Assembly: GCA_012518325.1 (NCBI GenBank) | Contig: JAAYSR010000192.1 | Coordinates: forward strand, 1-12,724 | Origin: Bacillota bacterium | Lineage (GTDB): Bacteria > Bacillota > Limnochordia > Darwinibacteriales > Darwinibacteriaceae | DNA: 12,724 nucleotides | Reading direction: 5' to 3' | Shown here: positions 1 through 6,287 of the stretch, in pieces | Numbering within the stretch: the stretch's first letter is position 1 | Layout of the letters: the number at the start of each line of letters is the position of its first letter | Position numbers and translations under genes: made by a program | Notes under the pieces: model-generated | Database searches by the model: none | Seen by the model: only the letters and a program-made list of their open reading frames with translations | What the model was told of the DNA's origin: nothing

Positions 1-42
1 GAAAAACTGATTGATGTAGAGAACGATACGTTTCTCTTCCAT
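1..42 (-). CDS. grdB: Glycine reductase component B, selenoprotein subunit GrdB (5' end only)
   Basis: Only the first 14 codons are in the window (ATG at 42 down to position 1); the gene continues past the left edge. They read MEEKRIVLYINQFF, which resembles the N terminus of GrdB proteins as I remember them. GrdB is the substrate-binding selenoprotein subunit of glycine reductase protein B and works with the pyruvoyl subunit made from GrdE. The start lies 4 nt after the grdA stop, and a G-rich run inside the last grdA codons (about 50-55) can serve as ribosome binding site, so translation is probably coupled to grdA. The order grdE-grdA-grdB is the classical one. The expected selenocysteine codon of GrdB lies outside the window. 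The call rests on the short match plus gene order. Confidence 0.8.
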   Translation of the reverse strand, partial: MEEKRIVLYINQFF

Positions 43-46
43 ACAC

Positions 47-508
47 TTACCCCCCATTCTGTGTACGATAGGTGGTGACTTCCTTGATGATGTCATCTAC
101 ATCCAGGACCATTTCCATCATACTGATTTGGTCTTCCCAAACATCCTCAGGAACGATGTCTTTCAGCTCAAAAATATGGTATACGGGGAGTCCTAACTGA
201 ACTCCTGTCAATGGACCGGCAAAGGTGGGATCGCCAGTTGTAACAGTCTCAGCAGCCAGGCCGGAAGCTTCTGCTTCTGCGCCGCCCAGGATTACAACTA
301 CGTTTTCCTTGCCTACTTTTTCAACCAAGTCTTTAATGCGAGACTGGTTTTCCAGGTCCATTGCTCCTGCCGCCGTTCAAACAAAGCATTCGGTGGTGGA
401 GAAACCAATTATTGCGCCTGTGTTTTCTAGGCAGGCTTCAATAGCTGGACCCGGAATACCATCTCGATCGCCAATAATGGCAATATGTTTGCCTTTTAGA
501 TCGATCAT
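47..508 (-). CDS. grdA: Glycine/sarcosine/betaine reductase selenoprotein A, with in-frame TGA read as selenocysteine
   Basis: GrdA is the small selenoprotein shared by glycine, sarcosine and betaine reductases. Its selenol takes the carboxymethyl group from protein B and passes it to protein C, which releases acetyl phosphate; the oxidised Cys-Sec pair is then reduced by thioredoxin. The reading frame starts at ATG 508 behind a strong AAAGGAGGA site and gives 153 residues, close to the usual size of about 155-160. The start reads MIDLKGKHIAIIGDRDG and continues through GIPGPAIEACL. The active site is ECFVU-TAAGAMDLENQ, with Cys41 and Sec44 encoded by TGA at 377-379, the same position as in known GrdA proteins. 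Ordinary gene calling would begin at the internal Met50 (position 361) and lose the active site. It sits 25 nt after grdE and 4 nt before grdB in one operon. Confidence 0.97.
342..358 (-). promoter_or_regulatory. Candidate SECIS hairpin of grdA
   Basis: Starting 18 nt after the grdA UGA, the mRNA can fold as GAC-(C)-UGG-AAAA-CCA-GUC: two 3-bp helices with one bulged C and an AAAA loop, inside the codons for DLENQS. Distance and size fit a bacterial selenocysteine-insertion element, which must lie within the coding sequence just after UGA. The loop has no GU motif of the E. coli type unless the closing G-C pair opens. The stem is short, so its role is an inference from position. Confidence 0.55.
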
Positions 509-533
509 GGAACCAATTCCTCCTTTTGTATTA

Positions 534-1820
534 TTAAAATTCGCGAGCTGTCAGTTTGTTAAAGCCGAGCTCGTTGGTGGCTCCCATAATAGCTTGCAGT
601 TCTACTACAATTGTTCCGTCATCTTTGCGGCTGCCCTTGAAACCTCCAGCGATTACTTCAGCAGGTTCCACATTGCCGATGACCTTGTCGAGAACAGGCA
701 GGGTAACCAGTTCGTTGGCGTTTCCGCCGGTTACAATAGCATTGGCGTTGGGGCTGCCGTCTGCCAGGGACTGGGATGTACCATCTTGACCTGCATACTC
801 GTCAGTTACCAGGACGGTCTTGATGCCCTTGGCTTCTATCTTGTTGCAGTTCATGATCAGATCAGTGTCTGGATTGCCGAAGCCCTCCTCACTGATGATC
901 ACTCCGTCTACGCCCAGCGACTCCACCAGTTTGGCTGTGAGGTCAGACGAACGCTGCTTGTCGAGGAGGGTTACGTTTTCGTTGGTGATGACGCAGCCTA
1001 CAAAGCACAGATCCTTGCCGTGACGTGCATAAAGATCTTCAATGACTGGATTGTTCAGATGGTGGTAGGTTGAGTTTTTGTCACAGGCGGATACGCAGTT
1101 GCCGCTGACAATGGCTCCGTCCATGACTTCTGTCGGATGCATGAAAGTCGGCGTCATATTCTTGACATCCACTCCGTAATAATAGGTGTCATGGAGCAGA
1201 CCTTGACTTTGCAGCATGTAGACATAGGCCACTTTCGGGAGATCAGGATATTTCTCGTGATGCTTGTGGATTGGCAGAATCTCATAAGTCACCGTTTCGT
1301 CCGGTGTCAGGCTGCGGGCTGCTTCTCCCAGGTAATTGGCTGCCCTGAGACCCATTTTTCTGAGGGCTGCTTCGTGCTGATAGGTTACCACGCCTTCGGC
1401 GGGTTCAGCTACAATCACCAGGTTGTTGAGCTTGGAGAAGGGTGTGAGCTCCGCGCCCGGGCCGGTCATATCGATTATGCCTTCCTGGTAGCCTACGATT
1501 TGGCCTGTGGTTACTACGCCAACCCCTTTGAGAACATGGGTTGTACCTTGACCTGCAGTGAACATCTTGCTGACATGGCCGGGGAAGATTCCTCCGTCCT
1601 GCTCAGGCTTCACCCTTGGTTCGATCACGTCTTTGCAAGGCATGATGCGCACCGATTCACCCGGACGTGCGATGTCAATCTCTACCGAGGCTAGGTGTTC
1701 ATCTTCCAGCAACAGCTCAGTCAGTTCCTCTTTGTTGACGAACAGGGTTCCGTCCTTGATCTCTGTCTTAGGGCCGAACTGCAGATCTTTGATGAAAATC
1801 TTACCTAACTTGAACTCCAT
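534..1820 (-). CDS. grdE: Glycine reductase component B proprotein GrdE (alpha and beta subunits)
   Basis: GrdE is the proprotein of glycine reductase protein B. It cleaves itself before a cysteine, giving two subunits, one with an N-terminal pyruvoyl (carbonyl) group that binds glycine as a Schiff base. The 428-residue product matches the family's usual length. The cleavage site is visible as Asn241-Cys242 in SGNCVSACDKNSTYHH, and Cys242 is the residue number known for the Clostridium sticklandii protein. Start ATG 1820 has a strong GGGAGGTGA site 7 nt upstream. The gene lies 27 nt after trxA and 25 nt before grdA in the same direction. The adjoining trxA, grdA and grdB favour the glycine-specific GrdE over the sarcosine (GrdG) or betaine (GrdI) relatives. 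No stop or missing key residue is seen. Confidence 0.96.
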   Translation of the reverse strand: MEFKLGKIFIKDLQFGPKTEIKDGTLFVNKEELTELLLEDEHLASVEIDIARPGESVRIMPCKDVIEPRVKPEQDGGIFPGHVSKMFTAGQGTTHVLKGVGVVTTGQIVGYQEGIIDMTGPGAELTPFSKLNNLVIVAEPAEGVVTYQHEAALRKMGLRAANYLGEAARSLTPDETVTYEILPIHKHHEKYPDLPKVAYVYMLQSQGLLHDTYYYGVDVKNMTPTFMHPTEVMDGAIVSGNCVSACDKNSTYHHLNNPVIEDLYARHGKDLCFVGCVITNENVTLLDKQRSSDLTAKLVESLGVDGVIISEEGFGNPDTDLIMNCNKIEAKGIKTVLVTDEYAGQDGTSQSLADGSPNANAIVTGGNANELVTLPVLDKVIGNVEPAEVIAGGFKGSRKDDGTIVVELQAIMGATNELGFNKLTAREF

Positions 1821-1847
1821 ACATTCACCTCCCTTTTTTGGTGGGCT

Positions 1848-2165
1848 CTAGCCGATGATTTCCTGGATCTTCTTCTCGACATCTTCAGCCGTAAACTCAC
1901 CGCTGAACTCATGCTTCTTCTCCCCGTTATGGTAAAAAGCAATGACTGGCAGACTCATGACTCCCTGGGCCATGGACAGCCGCCTAGCCTTTGTAGTGTC
2001 TAAGGAATAGAAGTTCATCTTATCCTCGTACTTTTCAGCTAAGGCTTTGATGTCCGGCATCAGGTTCATGCAGGGTACACACTTGGGACTCCAAAAGTCA
2101 ACAAGTGCCCAGCCAGCGGAGTTAGGGATATGCTCTTCCCAATTGTCCTTGTTAAGCTCGATCAA
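1848..2165 (-). CDS. trxA: Glycine-reductase-type thioredoxin with CVPC active site
   Basis: This 105-residue thioredoxin is the likely electron donor to selenoprotein A. The redox motif is Cys29-Val-Pro-Cys32 in FWSPKCVPCM, not the common WCGPC. A CVPC motif is, as I recall, a feature of thioredoxins from glycine-reducing anaerobes such as Eubacterium acidaminophilum. The cis-proline is Pro73 in SLPVIAF, and the fold ends with the usual NGEKKHEFSGEF strand and helix. The start is TTG at 2165: no ATG lies nearby and an AAAGGGGG ribosome site (2173-2180) is 7 nt upstream. It is the first gene of the operon, 27 nt before grdE. No thioredoxin reductase gene is in the window, so the reductase must be elsewhere. 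Confidence 0.95.
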   Translation of the reverse strand: MIELNKDNWEEHIPNSAGWALVDFWSPKCVPCMNLMPDIKALAEKYEDKMNFYSLDTTKARRLSMAQGVMSLPVIAFYHNGEKKHEFSGEFTAEDVEKKIQEIIG

Positions 2166-2172
2166 TACGATA

Positions 2173-2180
2173 CCCCCTTT
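2173..2180 (-). promoter_or_regulatory. Ribosome binding site that fixes the TTG start of trxA
   Basis: AAAGGGGG on the minus strand, 7 nt before TTG 2165. No ATG or GTG sits at a suitable distance, so this site decides the unusual TTG start. Confidence 0.7.
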
Positions 2181-2192
2181 GCTTAATGTTCA

Positions 2193-2206
2193 CGTAATAT
2201 ATTACG
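2193..2206. repeat. Perfect 14-bp palindrome upstream of trxA
   Basis: CGTAATATATTACG is a perfect inverted repeat, centred about 34 bp upstream of the trxA start. It lies downstream of the best candidate promoter, inside the predicted 5' leader. Its half GTAATAT recurs on the same strand at 2262-2268, over the candidate -10 box, 63 bp away. It may be an operator for the glycine reductase operon. The regulator is unknown. Confidence 0.5.
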
Positions 2207-2261
2207 CAATCTTCAATGGTAATCCTTCTCGAATATGGGCTTTTATGGCGATTTCTACAAA

Positions 2262-2290
2262 ATATTACACCCTTGTGATTTTCGTATCAA
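2262..2290 (-). promoter_or_regulatory. Candidate sigma-A promoter of the trxA-grdE-grdA-grdB operon
   Basis: On the minus strand TTGATA (2285-2290) and TAATAT (2262-2267) are separated by exactly 17 nt and match the consensus boxes at 5/6 and 4/6 positions. This would give a leader of about 90 nt carrying the 14-bp palindrome. It is the best pair seen between the divergent genes, but no experiment supports it. Confidence 0.4.
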
Positions 2291-2291
2291 A

Positions 2292-2314
2292 GGTTATCAT
2301 CGCGGTCGATAACC
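2292..2314. repeat. Inverted repeat GGTTATC-N9-GATAACC in the trxA/nifJ intergenic region
   Basis: Two perfect 7-bp arms (2292-2298 and 2308-2314) with 9 nt between them, about 16 bp centre to centre, fit a dimeric regulator binding one face of the helix. It sits just upstream of the candidate trxA -35 box, near the middle of the 253-bp divergent region. No T-tract follows, so it is not a terminator. I cannot name the regulator. Confidence 0.4.
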
Positions 2315-2350
2315 CGAGATTGGAACACTGCGAATCCGAATTCTTAACCC

Positions 2351-2385
2351 TTTACTTGTATGAGAACTAACATTTATCAAATAAT
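2351..2385 (+). promoter_or_regulatory. Possible nifJ promoter region
   Basis: This AT-rich stretch holds two overlapping weak box pairs. TTTACT (2351-2356) is 18 nt from TATCAA (2375-2380), and TTGTAT (2356-2361) is 18 nt from AATAAT (2380-2385). Either would give a leader of roughly 30 nt before nifJ. The choice between them is uncertain. Confidence 0.25.
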
Positions 2386-2418
2386 AGCCTTGAGAGTTAA
2401 AAAAATGGAGGTTGAAGC

Positions 2419-5400
2419 ATGAAAAGATCTGTCACAATTGACGGCAATGAAGCTGCCGCCCATGTAGCATATGCTTTTACCGAGGTAAGCGCAATCTACC
2501 CTATTACACCCTCGTCGCCCATGGCTGAACTGGTGGATGAGTGGAGCGCCCACGGGCGCAAAAATATCTTCGGCGATACCGTCCAGGTTGTTGAGATGCA
2601 GTCTGAGGCCGGCGCCTCCGGTGCGGTCCACGGATCGTTAAGTGTCGGCGCTCTGACCACAACCTTCACCGCATCCCAGGGACTGCTGCTGATGATTCCC
2701 AACATGTACAAGATTGCCGGCGAGCTCTTGCCCTGCGTTTTCCATGTCAGTGCCCGGGCGCTGGCCGCCCACGCCCTGTCGATCTTTGGCGATCACCAGG
2801 ATGTCATGGCCTGCCGTCAGACAGGCTTTGCGCTGCTGGCATCGTCTAATGTGCAAGAGGTGATGGATCTTGCCTGCATTGCCCATTTATCAACCCTCTC
2901 GGCCCGGGTGCCCTTCCTGCACTTCTTTGACGGGTTCCGGACGTCCAACGAAATTCAGAAAATTGAACCCCTCGAGTATGACCAGATGGCTCAGCTCATT
3001 GACTGGCCGGCGTTGGAGGACTTCCGCAAGAGAGGCATGAATCCCGAACGGCCCTATACCAAGGGAACTGCCCAGAACCCTGACATCTACTTCCAAGGCA
3101 GGGAAGCGGCCAACCCGTTCTACGAGGCGCTTCCCTGGACAGTGGAGGATTACATGAAGCGCCTGGGGGAACTGACCGGGAGAAAGTACGGACTCTTTGA
3201 CTATTACGGCGATGCTCAGGCCGACAGAGTTATTGTGGCCATGGGTTCAGTCTGCGATACCATTGAAGGAACGGTGGACTACCTGGCTGCCAAGGGTGAG
3301 AAGGTGGGTGCGGTCAAGGTGCACCTTTACCGGCCCTTCTCAGAGCAGCATCTGCTGAAGGTACTCCCGAAGACAGTAAAGAAAATCGCGGTGCTGGACC
3401 GCACTAAAGAACCGGGTTCCAGCGGCGAACCTCTCTATCTGGATGTAGTCAAGGCCTGCCGCTCCCTGAGCCCCTCACCCCAGATCGTTGGCGGACGCTA
3501 CGGCCTGGGCTCCAAAGATACAACCCCGGCCCAGATTGTGGCAGTATTTGACAATCTCAAGCAGGATAATCCTCAAGATCGCTTTACGATCGGGATTGTG
3601 GATGATGTCAGCCACAGCTCCCTGCCGGTGGGGGATCCAATTGACATCACGCCTGAAGGCACCATCAGCTGCAAGTTCTGGGGCCTCGGTTCTGACGGAA
3701 CAGTGGGAGCCAACCAGGGCGCCATTCGCATTATCGGCGAGAACACAGATCTGTATGCACAAGCCTACTTCTTCTACGACAGCAAGAAATCCGGCGGGAC
3801 AACTGTTTCGCACTTGCGTTTCGGCTCCAGGCCCATTCGGGCGCCCTATCTGGTTGACCAGCCCGACTACATTGCCTGCCATAACAAAGCTTTCGTCAAC
3901 AACTATGATCTGCTGAAGGGGATCAAGCCCGGCGGAATCTTTGTCCTTAACTGCCCCTGGGAAGGAAAGGAGCTGGAGGAGAATCTGCCCGCCCACTTGA
4001 AACGCACTATTGCTGAGAAAAAAGTCAGGTTCTACACAATTGACGCCATTTCCATAGCGGGGAAACTGGGCCTGGGCAACCGCATCAACATGGTGATGCA
4101 GGCGGCATTCTTCAAACTGGCACAGGTGATTCCCGTGGAGGAAGCGCTGGCCTACCTCAAAGAATCCGTTGCAGAGCTCTACGGGCGCAAGGGACAGAAC
4201 ATAGTTGATATGAATGTGGCTGCCATTGACCAGGGGGCGACTGCGCTGAGGGAAATCAAGGTTCCGCCTGAATGGGCCGGTCTGGCCGATGAGCGGGAAG
4301 ATGACGCAGAGGGGGCCCCGCCCTTTGTGGAGGAGATTCAGCTGCCGATGCAGCGCATGGAAGGGGACGACCTGCCGGTCAGCGCCTTCGTGGGCAGGGA
4401 GGACGGTGCTTATCCCAACGGCACCACCGCCTATGAAAAACGGGGAATTGCAGTGACTATTCCTGAGTGGCAGATCGAGCGCTGCATCCAATGCAATCAG
4501 TGTTCCTTCGTCTGCCCCCATGCCGTGATTCGGCCCTTCCTGCTGGATCAGCAGGAGATGGCGAGGGCGCCCCAGAGCTTTATTACCAAGAAAGCTGTGG
4601 GCAAGGGCATCGACCAGTTTGGCTACCGCATTCAGGTCAGCCCCCTGGACTGCACGGGCTGCGGCAACTGTGCCGATATCTGTCCTGCGCCGGAAAAGGC
4701 CCTGATCATGAAACCCGCGGACGAGCAAATTGCCAAACAGCGGGACAACTGGCTGTACGCACTGACTGTCACCAGCAAAGAAGACTATGTGAATTGGAAT
4801 ACCCTGAAAAACAGCCAGTTCCGGACGCCCCTCTTTGAGTTCCACGGAGCTTGTCCCGGCTGCGGCGAAACCCCTTACATCAAGCTTCTGACCCAGCTCT
4901 TCGGCGAACGCATGCTGATCGCAAATGCCACAGGCTGTTCATCGATCTACGGCGCCAGCGCGCCTTCCTTCCCCTACACCAAAAATGCCTCAGGTGAAGG
5001 GCCGGCCTGGGCCAACTCACTGTTCGAAGACAATGCCGAGTTTGGTTTCGGCATGCGGCTCGGACTGAAACAGATGGAAAAACGTGTCCAGCAGCTGGTA
5101 GAACAGCTCTTGGCAGACACTTCAGCTTCTTCTGCAGTGAAGGAAGCCTGCACCGAATGGCTGGCAAGCAGGCATGACTCCCTGGCTGCGAGAAAGTCCA
5201 GCCGCAGGCTGGTGGACATCCTGCAGCGGGAGAAAGGCAGCAATCCCCTGATTGAGGAGATTATCAAGAACAGGGAGCATCTGACGAAGAAGTCACAGTG
5301 GATCATCGGCGGCGACGGCTGGGCATACGACATCGGCTACGGAGGCCTGGATCATGTCTTGGCCATGGGGGAAGATGTGAACCTCCTGGTTCTGGATACC

Positions 5401-5937
5401 GAAGTGTACTCCAATACCGGCGGCCAGTCTTCCAAGTCAACGCCAACCGCGGCAGTGGCCAAGTTCGCGGCGGCCGGCAAGCGCATCCGCAAAAAGGATC
5501 TCGGGCGCATGGCCATGACCTACGGAGATGTCTATGTAGCCCAGATTGCCATGGGTGCCAACATGAACCATACCATCAGAACAATTCTTGAGGCTGAGAG
5601 CTATCCCGGCCCGTCTTTGATCATTGCTTACTCACCCTGCATTAACCACGGGATTCGCAGCGGCATGGGAACCAGCATCATGCAGGAGAAGCGGGCGGTC
5701 GAAGCGGGTTACTGGCATCTCTACCGATACAATCCGCTCTTGCGGAATCAGGGCAAGAATCCCTTTATCCTGGATTCCAAGGAACCTACCGCTTCCTTTA
5801 GGGATTTCCTCATGAGCGAGGTGCGCTACTCCTCCCTGCAGAGGGCATTCCCCGACATTGCGGAAGAGCTGTTCGCCAAAGCAGAAGCAGATGCCAGAGA
5901 ACGCCTGGCAGAGTACCAGCGTCTGGCTGCCCACTAG
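2419..5937 (+). CDS. nifJ: Pyruvate:ferredoxin (flavodoxin) oxidoreductase, single-chain
   Basis: This cytoplasmic enzyme oxidises pyruvate with CoA to acetyl-CoA and CO2 and reduces ferredoxin. The 1172-residue chain has every domain of the homodimeric enzyme. The N-terminal pyruvate-binding part has IYPITPSSP (Thr30), EMQSEAG (Glu63) and Arg113. Two 4Fe-4S clusters of the ferredoxin domain use Cys689/692/695/699 and Cys745/748/751/755. The proximal cluster uses Cys812, Cys815, Cys840 and Cys1074. Thiamine diphosphate is bound by GGDGWAYDIG (Asp966) and NTGGQ (Asn999). These numbers agree within about 3 residues with the Desulfovibrio africanus enzyme. ATG 2419 follows GGAGGT by 6 nt. It is divergent from the glycine reductase operon and ends in a bidirectional terminator, so it is probably a single-gene unit. 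No residue is missing. Confidence 0.98.
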   Translation: MKRSVTIDGNEAAAHVAYAFTEVSAIYPITPSSPMAELVDEWSAHGRKNIFGDTVQVVEMQSEAGASGAVHGSLSVGALTTTFTASQGLLLMIPNMYKIAGELLPCVFHVSARALAAHALSIFGDHQDVMACRQTGFALLASSNVQEVMDLACIAHLSTLSARVPFLHFFDGFRTSNEIQKIEPLEYDQMAQLIDWPALEDFRKRGMNPERPYTKGTAQNPDIYFQGREAANPFYEALPWTVEDYMKRLGELTGRKYGLFDYYGDAQADRVIVAMGSVCDTIEGTVDYLAAKGEKVGAVKVHLYRPFSEQHLLKVLPKTVKKIAVLDRTKEPGSSGEPLYLDVVKACRSLSPSPQIVGGRYGLGSKDTTPAQIVAVFDNLKQDNPQDRFTIGIVDDVSHSSLPVGDPIDITPEGTISCKFWGLGSDGTVGANQGAIRIIGENTDLYAQAYFFYDSKKSGGTTVSHLRFGSRPIRAPYLVDQPDYIACHNKAFVNNYDLLKGIKPGGIFVLNCPWEGKELEENLPAHLKRTIAEKKVRFYTIDAISIAGKLGLGNRINMVMQAAFFKLAQVIPVEEALAYLKESVAELYGRKGQNIVDMNVAAIDQGATALREIKVPPEWAGLADEREDDAEGAPPFVEEIQLPMQRMEGDDLPVSAFVGREDGAYPNGTTAYEKRGIAVTIPEWQIERCIQCNQCSFVCPHAVIRPFLLDQQEMARAPQSFITKKAVGKGIDQFGYRIQVSPLDCTGCGNCADICPAPEKALIMKPADEQIAKQRDNWLYALTVTSKEDYVNWNTLKNSQFRTPLFEFHGACPGCGETPYIKLLTQLFGERMLIANATGCSSIYGASAPSFPYTKNASGEGPAWANSLFEDNAEFGFGMRLGLKQMEKRVQQLVEQLLADTSASSAVKEACTEWLASRHDSLAARKSSRRLVDILQREKGSNPLIEEIIKNREHLTKKSQWIIGGDGWAYDIGYGGLDHVLAMGEDVNLLVLDTEVYSNTGGQSSKSTPTAAVAKFAAAGKRIRKKDLGRMAMTYGDVYVAQIAMGANMNHTIRTILEAESYPGPSLIIAYSPCINHGIRSGMGTSIMQEKRAVEAGYWHLYRYNPLLRNQGKNPFILDSKEPTASFRDFLMSEVRYSSLQRAFPDIAEELFAKAEADARERLAEYQRLAAH

Positions 5938-5953
5938 GAATGAAGAAAAGGAC

Positions 5954-5983
5954 AGGGGATCAGCAGTTGGCGGCTGATCCCCT
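5954..5983. terminator. Bidirectional terminator between nifJ and the convergent small gene
   Basis: A perfect 11-bp stem, AGGGGATCAGC (5954-5964) with GCTGATCCCCT (5973-5983), encloses an 8-nt loop. On the plus strand a short CTTTGAT follows. On the minus strand the stem is followed by the more pyrimidine-rich GTCCTTTTCTTC, a better T-tract. It lies 16 nt after the nifJ stop and 7 nt after the stop of the opposing gene. Confidence 0.8.
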
Positions 5984-5990
5984 CTTTGAT

Positions 5991-6161
5991 CTACTTGCGG
6001 TTATGGTTGACCCATTCCCTGGCCAGTTCCATATCTTCGGTGCTGGGAATAGATACTTTAGAGTGTTTCTTCTGTCTGACTATATTGGCCCAGGCCGCTG
6101 TGGAATGCTCTTCGATGGGCATGTTCCGTATTCTTCCAGGCTTTTGCCTCGCTTTGGTCAT
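5991..6161 (-). CDS. Small DUF3787-like protein
   Basis: This 56-residue protein has a basic N terminus (MTKARQKPGRIRNMP) followed by EEHSTAAWANI and VSIPSTEDMELAREWVN. The pattern of an acidic-His-x-Thr-Ala-Ala-Trp-Ala block, then Ser-Ile-Pro-Ser, then a final helix with EWV resembles DUF3787, a small domain of clostridial proteins of unknown function; I recall this from memory and could not search for it. ATG 6161 is chosen because GAGGAGGG (6168-6175) lies 6 nt upstream. An upstream TTG at 6203 in frame lacks such a site. There is no signal peptide or membrane segment, so it is probably cytosolic. It stands alone, convergent with nifJ and divergent from the M42 peptidase. A TTGACA on its strand at 6248-6253 could be a -35 box, but no good -10 box follows. 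Confidence 0.75.
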   Translation of the reverse strand: MTKARQKPGRIRNMPIEEHSTAAWANIVRQKKHSKVSIPSTEDMELAREWVNHNRK

Positions 6162-6272
6162 AGCTTTCCCTCCTCGCCCATAGTCTGAGGCAAGGGTGCA
6201 CAACCTATGACAGTTTTCTTTCCCAAATGCAGGGATATAGAGGGGGATGTCAAATAATAGTGGTCAGTAAAG

Positions 6273-6278
6273 AGGAGG
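6273..6278 (+). promoter_or_regulatory. Ribosome binding site deciding the start of the M42 peptidase
   Basis: AGGAGG ends directly against the ATG at 6279, too close for initiation there. It is 9 nt from GTG 6288 and 15 nt from ATG 6294. GTG 6288 has the best spacing. Confidence 0.6.
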
Positions 6279-6287
6279 ATGATCAGA

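Noticed and set aside
225..1073. 282-codon plus-strand frame opposite grdA and grdE
   Set aside because: It is antisense to two clear glycine reductase genes and has no domain of its own.
2166..2418. Glycine riboswitch before the glycine reductase operon
   Set aside because: I looked for paired glycine-aptamer-like structures and saw none; the region is AT-rich with short palindromes that look like protein sites.
3475..4845. 456-codon open frame on the minus strand inside nifJ
   Set aside because: It lies wholly antisense to nifJ, whose domains and cysteine motifs are intact; the antisense product has no recognisable domain. It is a codon-bias shadow.
6159..6203. Upstream TTG start (6203) for the DUF3787-like gene
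   Set aside because: ATG 6161 has GAGGAGGG at ideal spacing; the extra 14 residues overlap this ribosome site and do not look conserved.
6211..6253. Promoters between the DUF3787-like gene and the M42 gene
   Set aside because: TTGACA on the minus strand (6248-6253) and TATAGA on the plus strand (6236-6241) each lack a convincing partner box at 16-18 nt.
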